DNA from: Arthrobacter citreus
GTDB taxonomy: Bacteria; Bacillota; Bacilli; Bacillales; Bacillaceae_G
Assembly: GCA_013200995.1 (NCBI GenBank)
Contig: CP053688.1
Span: 992,001 to 1,056,000 of the forward strand
Direction of reading: 5' to 3'
DNA length: 64,000 nucleotides
The position numbers were made by a program, and so were the translations under genes. The notes beneath the pieces are model-generated. The model was not told the DNA's origin, made no database searches, and worked only from the letters and a program-made list of their open reading frames with translations. This document shows positions 25,176 to 34,803 of the stretch, piece after piece (within the stretch, counting starts at the first letter, position 1; each line of letters begins with the position of its first letter).

Positions 25176-25961
25176 ATGTATCAAGAACAAAGACTAACTT
25201 TAATATTGAAATATTTGGACTCAAATAAAGAAATTATGTTAGAAGAAATATGTGAAATGCTTAGTGTTTCAAAAGATACAGCGAGAAGAGATCTCGTTAA
25301 GCTTGAAGAGCGTGGAGAGATTATGAGGATAAAAGGGGGAGCGACCCTTCCAACTAGTAATCGAGAATTAATTGATTATAAAGAAAGAGATCTAACTGAA
25401 GGAAAAGAGAAAATTGCAAAGAGGGCCTCATTACTAATTCGCGAAAATAGTGATTTACTGATGGATACTTCATCAACTTGTGCACTCATGTCAAAATTTA
25501 TGTTTGATAAGCAAGTGAATGTGATTACGAACTCAATTGATGTAGTTGATTTATTAGGTGAATATGAAAAAATTAACACGTTCATGCTACCTGGTAAATT
25601 CAATCGAAAAAATAGGAATTTAGTAGGCCCTAGGACATTGGAAACATTAAATGACTATAGAGTTGATCAACTTTTCCTTGGTGCATGCGGCATCAACGCT
25701 GAAGGATTAACATCTCCTGATGAGGAAGAAGCGTTTTTAAAGAAAAAAATGATAAGCTGTGCAAGACAGGTAGTTTTACTAGCGGATCATTCAAAGTTTG
25801 AAAAAATCTTTTTGCATAAAGTTTGTAATATTAAGGATATTGATGTAATCATTACCGACAAAGATCCAGATGAAGAATTTAAAAGAAACATAATTGAAAA
25901 TAATATACATTTAATCGTGGTAGAGGAAGAAAAGGAGCTGTTTTTAGATGAAAAAAATTAA
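25176..25961 (+). CDS. DeoR-family transcriptional repressor
   Basis: Regulator of 261 residues: N-terminal DeoR HTH (RLTLILKYLDSNKEIMLEEI, VSKDTARRDLVKLEERGE, RIKGGAT) and C-terminal sugar-phosphate-sensing DeoRC domain (ANSD-like TSSTCALMSKF, LFLGACGINAEGLTSPDEEE). Binds a phosphorylated sugar or polyol. It overlaps the iolW-like dehydrogenase by 14 bp, so it likely controls that gene and the third gene. AAAGGAG precedes the ATG. Confidence 0.9.
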   Translation: MYQEQRLTLILKYLDSNKEIMLEEICEMLSVSKDTARRDLVKLEERGEIMRIKGGATLPTSNRELIDYKERDLTEGKEKIAKRASLLIRENSDLLMDTSSTCALMSKFMFDKQVNVITNSIDVVDLLGEYEKINTFMLPGKFNRKNRNLVGPRTLETLNDYRVDQLFLGACGINAEGLTSPDEEEAFLKKKMISCARQVVLLADHSKFEKIFLHKVCNIKDIDVIITDKDPDEEFKRNIIENNIHLIVVEEEKELFLDEKN

Positions 25962-26988
25962 GGTTGGTCTAGTTGGATATGGATTTTCAGGTGCTACATT
26001 TCATGCACCATTTATTAAAGTATTAGAAGAATTTGAATTGTCAAAAGTTGTTAGCTCAAAAAAAGAAGAAGTTCAAAAAGAATTAGGTGCTGTCGAAGTA
26101 GTAAGTGCTTTAGAGGATGTACTTGCAGATGAATTGATTGATTTAGTTGTCATAACCACTCCAAGTGGAATGCATTATGAAATGGCTAAACAAAGCTTAT
26201 TAGCAGGAAAGCACGTAATTTTAGAAAAGCCAATGGTAGTACAGACATGGGAAGCGGAAGAACTAAATAAGATTGCTGAAGAAAAGAAACTACTTTTAAG
26301 CGTGTATCATAATAGAAGATGGGATAATGACTTTTTAACCGTTAAAAAGTTAATAAACGATGGTGCATTAGGAGAAATCAATACATATCAAGTTCATTTT
26401 GATCGATATAGACCAGAAGTTAGGAATCGTTGGAGAGAACAACAAGGTCCTGGATCTGGTATGCTATATGATTTAGGTTCGCATTTAATTGATCAGGCTT
26501 TAAACCTTTTTGGACTGCCTCAATTCATTTCAGCAGATGTTTTTGCACAAAGAGGAAATGCCAAAACAGATGATTATTTTCATATTATTTTAGGCTATGA
26601 CAAGCTTCGTGTTATTTTACATTCTGGTTCGATTGTCCCAAGTAATGGGCCTCGCTTTCAAGTGCATGGAACTAAAGGTAGCTTTATAAAGTATGGAATG
26701 GATGGTCAAGAAGCAGCTTTAAAAGAAGGTAAAAAACCTACAGAAGAATCATGGGGGGCAGATGAACCACAATTTTTCGGTAAGCTCTTTACTGTAGATG
26801 GGGATAAGGAAATGGAAGAAACGATAGTCACATTACCAGGCTCTTATACAACTTATTATAAGAAAGTCGCCAAAAGCATTTTGGAAGGTAAAAAAGCCCC
26901 TGTTACAGGTGAAGAAGGCTTAAATGTTATTAAAATTATTGAAGCAGCACTTAAAAGTAGTGAAGAAAAGAAAGTTATTTATCTATAA
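25948..26988 (+). CDS. iolW: Gfo/Idh/MocA dehydrogenase, IolW (YvaA)-like
   Basis: NADP(H)-type oxidoreductase of 346 residues. Rossmann VGYGFSGATFH, EKPM (ILEKPMV), and the blocks YHNRRWDNDFLT, QVHFDRYRPEVRNRWRE, LYDLGSHLIDQALNLFG and IVPSNGPRFQVHGTKGSF agree closely with B. subtilis IolW (YvaA), an NADP-dependent scyllo-inositol dehydrogenase. Middle gene of a DeoR operon. The inositol substrate is inferred from similarity only. Confidence 0.87.
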   Translation: MKKIKVGLVGYGFSGATFHAPFIKVLEEFELSKVVSSKKEEVQKELGAVEVVSALEDVLADELIDLVVITTPSGMHYEMAKQSLLAGKHVILEKPMVVQTWEAEELNKIAEEKKLLLSVYHNRRWDNDFLTVKKLINDGALGEINTYQVHFDRYRPEVRNRWREQQGPGSGMLYDLGSHLIDQALNLFGLPQFISADVFAQRGNAKTDDYFHIILGYDKLRVILHSGSIVPSNGPRFQVHGTKGSFIKYGMDGQEAALKEGKKPTEESWGADEPQFFGKLFTVDGDKEMEETIVTLPGSYTTYYKKVAKSILEGKKAPVTGEEGLNVIKIIEAALKSSEEKKVIYL

Positions 26989-26999
26989 TAGGGGGAAGT

Positions 27000-27482
27000 A
27001 TGGTCAAAAATATCCAAACAAAACTTGAAGAAGTTAGGAAACAGGAAGAAAATCTAATCTTTAAAAGTTTTTCTAATAAAGATGCATTAGAAATTGGTTT
27101 ATCAATTATTGAAGCAGCTAAAGGACTTGAAAAACCAATTGCTATAAATATAGTGAAAAACGGTCAAACGGTATTCCATTATGCAATGGATCATACTGCT
27201 CCAGACCAAGATATATGGATTAAACGAAAATCAAATGTTGTTCTTCGTCATCATTGTAGCTCTTATTATATGAGGCTTTACAATGAAATGAAAAATCGCT
27301 CATATTATGATTTTTACTCAGCTAGTCCATTTGAATTTGCAACGCATGGTGGAGCATTTCCAATTAAAATTGAAGGTTCAGGAGTAATTGGTGTGATTAC
27401 TGTTTCGGGCTTAGCTCAGGAAGATGATCATAATCTGATCGTTGAGGCATTGACTAAATTCCTAAATAGAACGATTGCATAG
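27000..27482 (+). CDS. UPF0303/HbpS-like protein
   Basis: Protein of 160 residues of the UPF0303 (DUF336, GlcG/HbpS-like) family: KPIAINIVKNGQTVFHYAMD, WIKRKSNVVLRHHCSSYYM and FATHGGAFPI are typical. Relatives bind heme or cobalamin or accompany sugar-acid dehydrogenases; here it follows iolW by 11 bp and ends the operon. GGGGGAAG precedes the ATG. The exact function is unknown. Confidence 0.82.
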   Translation: MVKNIQTKLEEVRKQEENLIFKSFSNKDALEIGLSIIEAAKGLEKPIAINIVKNGQTVFHYAMDHTAPDQDIWIKRKSNVVLRHHCSSYYMRLYNEMKNRSYYDFYSASPFEFATHGGAFPIKIEGSGVIGVITVSGLAQEDDHNLIVEALTKFLNRTIA

Positions 27483-27489
27483 TAAAATA

Positions 27490-27541
27490 TCTATGCAATA
27501 ACGAAGGAGTCACAATTTCGGCTCCTTTGTTATTACATAGA
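27490..27541 (+). terminator. Terminator of deoR-iolW operon
   Basis: CTATG-AATAAC-AAGGAG pairs with CTCCTT-GTTATT-CATAG, with single-base bulges. Confidence 0.75.
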
Positions 27542-27832
27542 AAAATTTGGTCTAATTTAATAGCAAATCGTGTCGAATTTTATAATAGGATTCTAAAGTT
27601 GAATGGGAAAATTAGCAATGTATTAATTTGTCTAGTACTTTTTTATTTTTGGCTGTAGTGTTGGAATAATTAATAGATTAATATCTTAAGTCTCGAAAGA
27701 AATAACTTAAGCTTTTTTTATGAATTGTATTCGAGCGGACAAATTTATTGAACGGAATGCAAAGGTTAATATCAGAATATTATGATATTTAGTTTGTTAT
27801 GGTAAAAGACTAAAAAACTTAAATAAATGTAA
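27542..27832. other. Intergenic, no gene seen
   Basis: AT-rich with no credible ORF. A weak CTTAAG...CTTAAG hairpin followed by T6 lies at 27684-27719. Confidence 0.35.
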
Positions 27833-28077
27833 ATGAAGAAAACAATTGGAGCAATTTATATTCATATGGCCTTATTCATGTTTTTTTAATCCCTATTGTA
27901 GATAATTTGTGTAAGGCAATTTCTTACTCCAGTTTTATTGGAGTTAATCGTTTTTTACAATATAAAGCAGCTTTAGTTTGGGTTCCAATTATTACTTTAA
28001 TAATCGGTATTTTATGTTTTTATGGTACTGAATTATTAAAATGGTTTAAATCATTTGATATAACTAATAATCCATGA
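27833..28077 (+). pseudogene. Small membrane protein gene frameshifted at a T7 tract
   Basis: ATG 27833 opens MKKTIGAIYIHMALFMFF and hits TAA at 27887; the next frame continues at once with LIPIVDNLCKAISYSSF...VNRFLQYKAALVWVPIITLI and ends ITNNP at 28077. One extra T in the T7 run (27881-27887) would give one protein of 81 residues with two hydrophobic helices. It is either an inactivated gene, a phase-variable tract, or a base-calling error. No family recognised and the ribosome site is weak. Confidence 0.6.
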
Positions 28078-28250
28078 AGAGTTTAATTCTATAATAATAG
28101 CATTTTCATATAAAAGTTTGGCTTGTAAGTAACGGTGTTCAAAAAAGTGAGAGAATAATTATTAAAACTTACTATTTTCATTTTCCTTTCATAATTCTAT
28201 GGGATTATTAATTGCATTTAAATTAAAAATGAAAGGGAATGATATTTAGA

Positions 28251-29099
28251 ATGACAACTGCAAAAGAAATTGTAAAATCGTCTGTTAGCAAAATTCCTCA
28301 ATTGACACTATTGTTTTGGATTATGAAGATTGCTGCAACAACACTAGGAGAAACAGGTAGTGATTTGGTTACTGTACCTGGAGCGGAAGATAATTATTTA
28401 ACCCCTTTTCTGTTTTTCGTGGGCATATTTGCTGTCTTTTTAATTATTCAATTGTTTATTAAGAGATATGTTCCATCAGTCTATTGGACTGTAATTCTAT
28501 CTACTAGTCTTGCGGGCACAGCATTTTCTGATTATATGGATCGTTCATTAGGATTAGGTTATATGAAGGGTTCACTTATACTTATAAGCTTATTAGCTAT
28601 CATTTTTATATTTTGGTATTTTACTGAACCAACATTAAATGTTAAAAATATTGCAACGAAGAGGGTAGAGGTTTTATATTGGATTGCTATTCTTGTGTCT
28701 AATACTTTAGGCACAGCCGCAGGCGATTTTTTATCACACAAATCTGAAGGAGTAGGTACACTAGCAGGTGGTGGAAGTTACCTAGAACATGGATTAGGAC
28801 TAACCATTGCTCAAGGGGCTATGCTTACTGGTGGATTAATATTAATAATCCTTTTAGCGTATTGGTTTACAAACTTAAATAGAGTGTTTTTATTTTGGCT
28901 AGCATTTGTTTTGACAAGACCGTTCGGAGCAACTTTCGGAGATTTCTTAATTAAACCTCAAGAAAAAGGTGGATTAGGCTTAGCAAATGGAACACAAATT
29001 GCCTCTGCTATATTATTGGCTATTCTTTTAGTCTGTATTATCATCCAGATTATTACGAATAAATCGAAAGTACATAAAACTAATATTCAAGTAAATTAG
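28251..29099 (+). CDS. COG4705-like repeat membrane protein
   Basis: Membrane protein of 282 residues with about eight helices arranged as repeats, each with a small-residue/acidic motif: TTLGETGSD, GTAFSDYMD, TLGTAAGDFLS, PFGATFGDFL. This is the pattern of the COG4705 membrane family. The repeated Gly/Thr-Asp in membrane helices suggests cation handling, but I infer no substrate. GGGAATGAT precedes ATG 28251; an earlier ATG at 28239 sits on that ribosome site. Confidence 0.7.
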   Translation: MTTAKEIVKSSVSKIPQLTLLFWIMKIAATTLGETGSDLVTVPGAEDNYLTPFLFFVGIFAVFLIIQLFIKRYVPSVYWTVILSTSLAGTAFSDYMDRSLGLGYMKGSLILISLLAIIFIFWYFTEPTLNVKNIATKRVEVLYWIAILVSNTLGTAAGDFLSHKSEGVGTLAGGGSYLEHGLGLTIAQGAMLTGGLILIILLAYWFTNLNRVFLFWLAFVLTRPFGATFGDFLIKPQEKGGLGLANGTQIASAILLAILLVCIIIQIITNKSKVHKTNIQVN

Positions 29100-29122
29100 T
29101 ACGAATTACACCAGTTTTTTAA

Positions 29123-29175
29123 AATAAGAGATGGGAAGAACGTAAGAAAGTGACTTCCCATCTCTTATTTTATTT
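29123..29175 (+). terminator. Terminator
   Basis: AAATAAGAGATGGGAAG pairs perfectly with CTTCCCATCTCTTATTT, followed by TATTTTTGG. Confidence 0.85.
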
Positions 29176-29228
29176 TTGGAGTAGATAAAAAATAAATAGT
29201 AGAAATAAAAAAGAGCTGCCAAAGCAAC

Positions 29229-30074
29229 TCATTTTATCTCTTTTAAATCCAACCATTCAGAATATGTTAAAATGTTTAGCTCTTCTTTTTTGCTTACTAC
29301 ATAATTAACAATCGATTTATACTTACTTGGATCAAAATTCATTTGTGCTTTATCAGCTTTTTTTTCAAACCGATGATTCGTAAATACAATTGTTTGTTTC
29401 GTTTGTATTGCTAAATCAATCTGTTCTTTAACCCAAGATATATTTGTACTAGGAAGTAAATTGATCGTACGCACTTCATATTTTTTGATATTGTTTGTTT
29501 GAATTCCATCCTTAATGGTTCGAGCACTTCGATAATGCTCTTCCTGTAGGAGTTTCAAAGTTTCTTGATTAAAAGAACCGTATGGATAAACTGCAATATT
29601 ACTCGCTCTTTTAAAACAATGTCCATTTAACCAATTACGTGCTTCATTTAATTCTTTTTTTTGTTCTTGCTTATTTAAATTTGCTAAATGTCGATGTGAA
29701 TTTGTATGGTTCATCAAGTCCCAACCTGATGAATATAAGGTATTTAATTGACTTAATGACATATATCCTTCAGTACCAACTTTTGTTGGTATGACAGCAA
29801 TACTTCCTTTTATCCCTTTACCTTTTAAAATTTGAAACCCTTTAGTAAATTGAGTTTCCCACCCATCATCCATTGTAAAAATAATATTAGCTTTATTTTG
29901 TTGTTTTTGAATATTTTGTGGTGTTTGTTTCAAAGGTTTACACTTATAAGTTTGAAGTAAGTTATTTTGTTGTATTGGTTCTGACAAATAAGACGCACTA
30001 CTCTTCATAAATGGGTATGCGATCATGAATGATGAAATAAGAATTGCATATACAATAACAAGTTTTTTATCCAA
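29229..30074 (-). CDS. Polysaccharide deacetylase (PgaB/IcaB-like)
   Basis: Extracytoplasmic NodB-fold deacetylase of 281 residues: N-terminal signal anchor (residues 5-27), then FTMDDGWET (metal and base Asp), HTNSHRHL (the two metal His), YPYGSFNQET and TNHRF. A probable N-deacetylase acting on the polymer made by the upstream glycosyltransferase, whose gene it overlaps by 8 bp. TTG start with GGTGAAGG upstream. Confidence 0.85.
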   Translation of the reverse strand: MDKKLVIVYAILISSFMIAYPFMKSSASYLSEPIQQNNLLQTYKCKPLKQTPQNIQKQQNKANIIFTMDDGWETQFTKGFQILKGKGIKGSIAVIPTKVGTEGYMSLSQLNTLYSSGWDLMNHTNSHRHLANLNKQEQKKELNEARNWLNGHCFKRASNIAVYPYGSFNQETLKLLQEEHYRSARTIKDGIQTNNIKKYEVRTINLLPSTNISWVKEQIDLAIQTKQTIVFTNHRFEKKADKAQMNFDPSKYKSIVNYVVSKKEELNILTYSEWLDLKEIK

Positions 30075-31437
30075 CCTTCACCATTCCTTTATCCTTTTCT
30101 AAATCATAAACTCTTCCGGATCTTGAAACTTTGTTCCAATCGTTCCGGTTTATAAAATATGAGACTGTACCAATGAGTACGAAAAAAAGCGTTACAAAAC
30201 GGTAGACAAATAAGTCTAAAATAATCGTGATCGCTAAACGTATCATTTCTTTCCCTTTAAATTCAACTCCGTAATAGCGAGCTAAATACAAAGCAAATAG
30301 ACTGTAAATTATATTTAGAGATACGACTCCAAGCAAATAGATTAGTAGGAGACTTTGAGCATGTTTTAAATTTGTAAAGAACATATAACCTAAATTGAAA
30401 ATCGTAAAATAAATTGCTACTGTACCTAAAATAAACGAATCAATTAGCATAAAGAAAGAAACTGTACGGAACAAAAATGTCTTTATGAGCATTGGAAAAT
30501 AATAAACGATACAGTCAATAAATGCCTTTTGCCAACGAATCCTTTGTTTAAATAAATCCTTCCAGGTTTCCGGACATTCGGTATAACATACCGCATTTGG
30601 AACAAATACCATTTTCATGCCAGGATTTTTTAAAATGTATTGTTGAAATTTTAATGTAATGTCGATATCTTCACCTAAAGTCTTTCTGTATCCACCAACT
30701 TTGAGCAAAATTTCTCTATTAAAAACCCCGAATGCACCAGAAATAACTGATAGTGCATCGAATTTTGCAAGTGAAACTCTATTAATATAGAATCCTTTTA
30801 TGAATTCAAAAACTTGAAATCGAATGACATGATTTACGGATAAAGTGCGTTCGACTTTCTTGCGCTTAAATCGAACTCCTTGAAGTGGGTGCACCATTCC
30901 GCCTGCTGCGATTACATTATCATCTTGAAATACTTCATTTAACACTTGTAATGCATTTTCATCAAGAATACTATCTGCATCTAAAGTTACTACTAATTCA
31001 TTTTTTGAATACATTATTCCAGCGTTTAATGCGTCATGTTTACCACCATTTATTTTGTCAATTACGTAAACGTTAGGGAAAACAGTAGACTTATAGAAGT
31101 TTTTGATTTCATTACTTTTTAACTGATTGGATATTTTTCGATCTTCCGGTACAAGACGTAGTAGTTCATGTAAGATATTCATTGTATTATCTTGGGATCC
31201 ATCGTTAATATAAATAACTTCTTTTGCGGAGTAATCTAATATCTTCATACCTTTTATAGCTGTTTCGATTATACTTTCTTCGTTATAACATGGAATGAGA
31301 ATGCTAATCCTTTTATTTTTTCGTACTTGATTATGTATTATTTTCTTACGTTTTAAAAAAATTGGAAGAGCATTAATCATATGTAAGAGAGGAAAAAAGG
31401 TACATAAGAATAATATGAGTATTGTAACAAATTGCAT
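30067..31437 (-). CDS. Family 2 membrane glycosyltransferase (PgaC/IcaA-like)
   Basis: Processive glycosyltransferase of 456 residues: N-terminal membrane helix, catalytic GT2 domain with ISILIPCYNEES, INDGSQDNT, VTLDADSIL (DxD-like), GEDIDITLKFQ (catalytic Asp) and the processivity motif QRIRWQKAF, then four hydrophobic helices. This is the layout of poly-N-acetylglucosamine synthases. With the deacetylase it forms a minimal PNAG-type exopolysaccharide operon; IcaD/IcaC-like partners are not present. AAGGAGA precedes the ATG. Confidence 0.87.
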   Translation of the reverse strand: MQFVTILILFLCTFFPLLHMINALPIFLKRKKIIHNQVRKNKRISILIPCYNEESIIETAIKGMKILDYSAKEVIYINDGSQDNTMNILHELLRLVPEDRKISNQLKSNEIKNFYKSTVFPNVYVIDKINGGKHDALNAGIMYSKNELVVTLDADSILDENALQVLNEVFQDDNVIAAGGMVHPLQGVRFKRKKVERTLSVNHVIRFQVFEFIKGFYINRVSLAKFDALSVISGAFGVFNREILLKVGGYRKTLGEDIDITLKFQQYILKNPGMKMVFVPNAVCYTECPETWKDLFKQRIRWQKAFIDCIVYYFPMLIKTFLFRTVSFFMLIDSFILGTVAIYFTIFNLGYMFFTNLKHAQSLLLIYLLGVVSLNIIYSLFALYLARYYGVEFKGKEMIRLAITIILDLFVYRFVTLFFVLIGTVSYFINRNDWNKVSRSGRVYDLEKDKGMVKVG

Positions 31438-31510
31438 AATAAAATCTCCTTAAAACTAGTATCTTAGTTTCATATTCATGCTAGTTATATTAAATTAAAT
31501 TACCAAGTTT

Positions 31511-31532
31511 GAATGATGACGATCAATCATTC
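31511..31532 (-). promoter_or_regulatory. Candidate operator of exopolysaccharide operon
   Basis: GAATGAT, 8 bp, ATCATTC: perfect 7-bp arms, 74 bp upstream of the glycosyltransferase start. The size suits a TetR-like (IcaR-type) or LysR-type regulator. Confidence 0.4.
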
Positions 31533-32380
31533 GTAACAAAAATAATTTCAAATACTAAAATAAACATAAGATATATCTTAACGGGATTTTATAATTATTC
31601 ATATGAATTTTTTAGAACAATTTATTTCAATATGAAGTCAAATACTACGAATATTAAAATGTTTTTCTATTAGATTATATTTAGGAAAAATAGCGTGTAA
31701 TTGTAAAACGTTACTTTTAATAAATTAGAAAAAAAGAAAAAAATGAGTCTAAGTTTTATTTTTGTAATGTGTATTTTTAAATAAATAGTTTAAGAAAAGC
31801 GAATAATTTCACGTACTGTAGTATATTTAAAAATTTTAAAATAATAAAAACGATAATATTGGGAACTTATGTATCATGTCTTTTAAGTATTCATTTAAAG
31901 AAAATGGAACATAAAAAACTGCAACTCTATATTTAACAATCGCTTTACAGTAAATATTTATGATTTTTTAAATTAAACAAAGAATAATGATATGTAATTC
32001 CAGTTACTTTTTAATCATCTAAGCACTTTGGTGAATACAAAAAGAGCAATTGATTTAATGAAGAGCGTTTATAGGTATGGATTTCCAAAATACAAGTGGA
32101 TGCAGCCAACACGCTGATTTTTTTACTTTTCTTATATGGAGAAAACAGATTAAATATTGGTAAGTACCTTATATTTGAATAGGATCCGAAATCTGGATAT
32201 TCACATAAATACAATAAATTACTTGTAAAGAAATACACTAGCAAGTTACTCTGTTCCCAAGAATTTAGTGAATCCAATCATTAGAGGTTTAAGTCAACCA
32301 TTGATGTAGGGTTTACTTGGAGTATTAGAATTGAAGATATTGTTTTAAAAATTAGTTGAAACTTCGTAAAGATTCATGGA
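31533..32380. other. Long gene-poor AT-rich stretch
   Basis: About 850 bp without a convincing gene. Short open pieces around 32030-32290 occur on both strands (one plus-strand piece reads FLLFLYGENRLNIGKYLIFE before a stop), but no ribosome site or family is visible. It may be decayed coding sequence. Confidence 0.35.
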
Positions 32381-32387
32381 TATTAAA

Positions 32388-32432
32388 AATAAACCAGCCG
32401 AGAACTTAACAAAAAGTCTCGGCGGTTTTATT
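32388..32432 (-). terminator. Terminator of nupC-like gene
   Basis: On the minus strand: CCGCCGAGAC, loop, TCTCGGCTGG, then TTTATTTTT. CCGAGA/TCTCGG form the core. Confidence 0.7.
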
Positions 32433-32463
32433 TTTAATAAGTATAATAATGAACTGTTAAGTA

Positions 32464-33642
32464 TTATCTAACGAATAATCCTACGATTGTTCCAGTTAAA
32501 ACTGAACCTAATGTAGCAACTAGTAAAACTTTTAAACCAATTTTAGCAAAGAGCTCTGATTGTTTTTTATCAATCGCAGCAATAGCACCGTATATAATAC
32601 CAATTGATGAAAAGTTTGCAAATGATACTAAGAATGATGACACAATCGCAACGGTTTTCGTCGATAATTTAGGGATGAGTTTTTGGAAGTCAAGCATCGC
32701 TACAAACTCATTTGCTGCAACTTTTGTTCCCATTATTGATCCTGAACGTACTAGTTCATGAGTTGGGATTCCCATTATGTACGCCACTGGAGCGAATACA
32801 TATCCTAATATTTCAGTAAATGTCATACCGAAAATCGAATTGAAAACGAAATTAATCATAGCTAGTAAGCCAATGTAAGTTATTAGCATTGCACCAACAA
32901 TTAGTGCAACTTTACCGCCATCAAGAGCACCGTTACCGATTGCCTCAAATAATGATTTTTCTTTAATCATGTCTTTAACATTAATTTCTTCATCTTGTTC
33001 TGATGTTACAGGACTTACCATTGATGATAGTATTAAACCTGAGAATACATTGATCGGTAGTGCAACTAGTACATATTCTGGAGGAATCATTTGCATATAA
33101 GCACCTAAAATTGAACATGAAACTGCTACTAATGATGACGTTACAACTACGAATAAACGGTTAGGTGTCAGTTTGTGTAATTCGGATTTTACTGAAAGAA
33201 TGGCAGTTGTATCACCGAAAACCATACTATTTACCGCAACGAAAGATTCAATCTTTGGTAATCCAGTTACTTTAGCAACTGCACCACCAATGTATCTAAT
33301 TGCTAATGGAAGTATTCTTGTATAAGTTAAAATTGATAATAATGAAGATACGAAGACAATCATCATTAATACGTTAATCCAGAAATAACCTTTTGTTGAT
33401 AAATCACCGAATACAAACGCAATACCTTCATTACCAAATGATAAAACTTTATTAAAGAATGCAACAATCTTTTTAAGAATCGTTTGTCCAATGGATGTAT
33501 TAAGCATAAACCAAGCTATAATTAACTGGACAACTAACATAATTATTACGGCTTTATAATTAATATTCTTTTTATCATTCGACATTGACCAGGAAATAGC
33601 AAGTAAGAGAATGATGCCGATAATTGCGATTATATATGTCAT
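32464..33642 (-). CDS. nupC: Concentrative nucleoside transporter (NupC family)
   Basis: H+- or Na+-coupled nucleoside symporter of 392 residues, about the length of B. subtilis NupC (393). Motifs include SMVFGDTTAILSVKSELHKL, GNGALDGGKVALIVG-like ALDGGKVA, and SGSIMGTKVAANEFVAML of the CNT core, with PIALGDTTA-type substrate loops. TTGGAGGAAAATTA precedes the ATG. Monocistronic. Confidence 0.9.
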   Translation of the reverse strand: MTYIIAIIGIILLLAISWSMSNDKKNINYKAVIIMLVVQLIIAWFMLNTSIGQTILKKIVAFFNKVLSFGNEGIAFVFGDLSTKGYFWINVLMMIVFVSSLLSILTYTRILPLAIRYIGGAVAKVTGLPKIESFVAVNSMVFGDTTAILSVKSELHKLTPNRLFVVVTSSLVAVSCSILGAYMQMIPPEYVLVALPINVFSGLILSSMVSPVTSEQDEEINVKDMIKEKSLFEAIGNGALDGGKVALIVGAMLITYIGLLAMINFVFNSIFGMTFTEILGYVFAPVAYIMGIPTHELVRSGSIMGTKVAANEFVAMLDFQKLIPKLSTKTVAIVSSFLVSFANFSSIGIIYGAIAAIDKKQSELFAKIGLKVLLVATLGSVLTGTIVGLFVR

Positions 33643-33741
33643 TAATTTTCCTCCAAACTACAAAATGTAGAATAAATTTCTAATTAGCAATATTATTATT
33701 TCCAATCAAATTAAAAATATCATTAATCAGTATTAAGTTAT

Positions 33742-33897
33742 TTAAATAAATAATTGCACTAATTTCATGCCTCCCCATACGCCAATAATTCCACATATCG
33801 CAGAAAATACTGGAGGTGCAGGGATTGGTAATTTAATAAGAGTAAAAACAACTCCAACAATTAACCCTGCCAATAAGCTCATAATTATTTCATGCAT
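33742..33897 (-). CDS. XapX-domain protein
   Basis: Small membrane protein of 51 residues, MHEIIMSLLAGLIVGVVFTL then LPIPAPPVFSAICGIIG, the XapX domain: two helices around a Pro-rich turn. TAGGAGTGAATATCAA precedes this ATG; a longer in-frame start adds 13 unrelated residues. Function unknown. Confidence 0.8.
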   Translation of the reverse strand: MHEIIMSLLAGLIVGVVFTLIKLPIPAPPVFSAICGIIGVWGGMKLVQLFI

Positions 33898-34179
33898 TTG
33901 ATATTCACTCCTAAAAAATTTTTCGAAAAAGAGCAATTGAAGTACATTTAAATTGAAAATTGCTGATTTAGTTTAAATTTAATAGAAGTAGTATCCCCAA
34001 AATAAATTTAAAACCTCATAATTTAAAATTTGAACACATAAGAAAACGCTAAAATAGAAAAGAATGATGCCGTTAGAAAGGTAAAATTAGAATTCTTAGG
34101 GAATATATTGTAAAAAGTAATTTCTTAATTTAATTGCTTAACTTGTAGATAAGATGTGCAACTTGAAAGGGGATTAAAA

Positions 34180-34803
34180 ATGAAACAATCGCTGTTAGAG
34201 GAAATTAACAATTTTTCTTTATATGGTGAACATACGGATTACTTTGAATACTTAGCAAGTGGAAAAGATGGAGATGTATACTCAAGAAATCAGTACGTTA
34301 TTAAAGTATTTAAAGCAGATGGAAAAAGTCGTGATGATGGGATAAAACTACATCTACTTGAGAAAAGCATTTATTATCCTAAAGTCCATGCCTTTACAAA
34401 TGACTATATGGTAAGTGATCGGGTAATTGGAGAGACTTTGTATGACTTAGTTGGGCATGACAAAACTATACAAAAACAGTTTGAAAAAGAGATTAATCAA
34501 GCTGTTATTGATGCTCAAAAAGTAGGATTATATGCATTTGATTTACATAATCACAATTTAATGTTAACAAATAATGGTGAAATTCGAATTGTTGATGTAG
34601 GTCGATTTTCGTTTGAGATTGATACACATCAATTAGGTTTTTTTAGGTCCTTATTTGGCTCTAGTTCTAACCGACGTCACCGTAAGCATAAAAAACGACA
34701 TCATCACTCTTCATCAAAAGATTTTTATAAACATTCTTCATCTTCTAGACGATATCATCGTAGACATTCACATTCTAGTTCTAATAGCTCATACTCTTCT
34801 TAA
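34180..34803 (+). CDS. Small Ser/Thr protein kinase-like protein with His/Ser/Arg tail
   Basis: Protein of 207 residues. Residues 1-155 are a minimal kinase fold: glycine-rich loop ASGKDGDVY, ATP-binding Lys in YVIKVFK, catalytic loop FDLHNHNLML and a DFG-like DVGRF; it resembles the short YrzF/YbdM-type kinases of Bacillus. Residues 160-207 form a low-complexity tail of Arg, His, Lys and Ser (RRHRKHKKRHHHSSSK, HRRHSHSSSNSSYSS), like phosphorylated spore-coat CotB/CotG-type tails. ATG 34180 is set by GAAAGGGGATT. I infer self- or coat-phosphorylation during sporulation. Confidence 0.75.
   Translation: MKQSLLEEINNFSLYGEHTDYFEYLASGKDGDVYSRNQYVIKVFKADGKSRDDGIKLHLLEKSIYYPKVHAFTNDYMVSDRVIGETLYDLVGHDKTIQKQFEKEINQAVIDAQKVGLYAFDLHNHNLMLTNNGEIRIVDVGRFSFEIDTHQLGFFRSLFGSSSNRRHRKHKKRHHHSSSKDFYKHSSSSRRYHRRHSHSSSNSSYSS

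Noticed and set aside
32011..32277. 88-codon minus-strand frame
   Set aside because: No ribosome site, odd composition (many Leu, Tyr and Ser), no neighbours in operon; the opposite strand shows equally poor coding signs.
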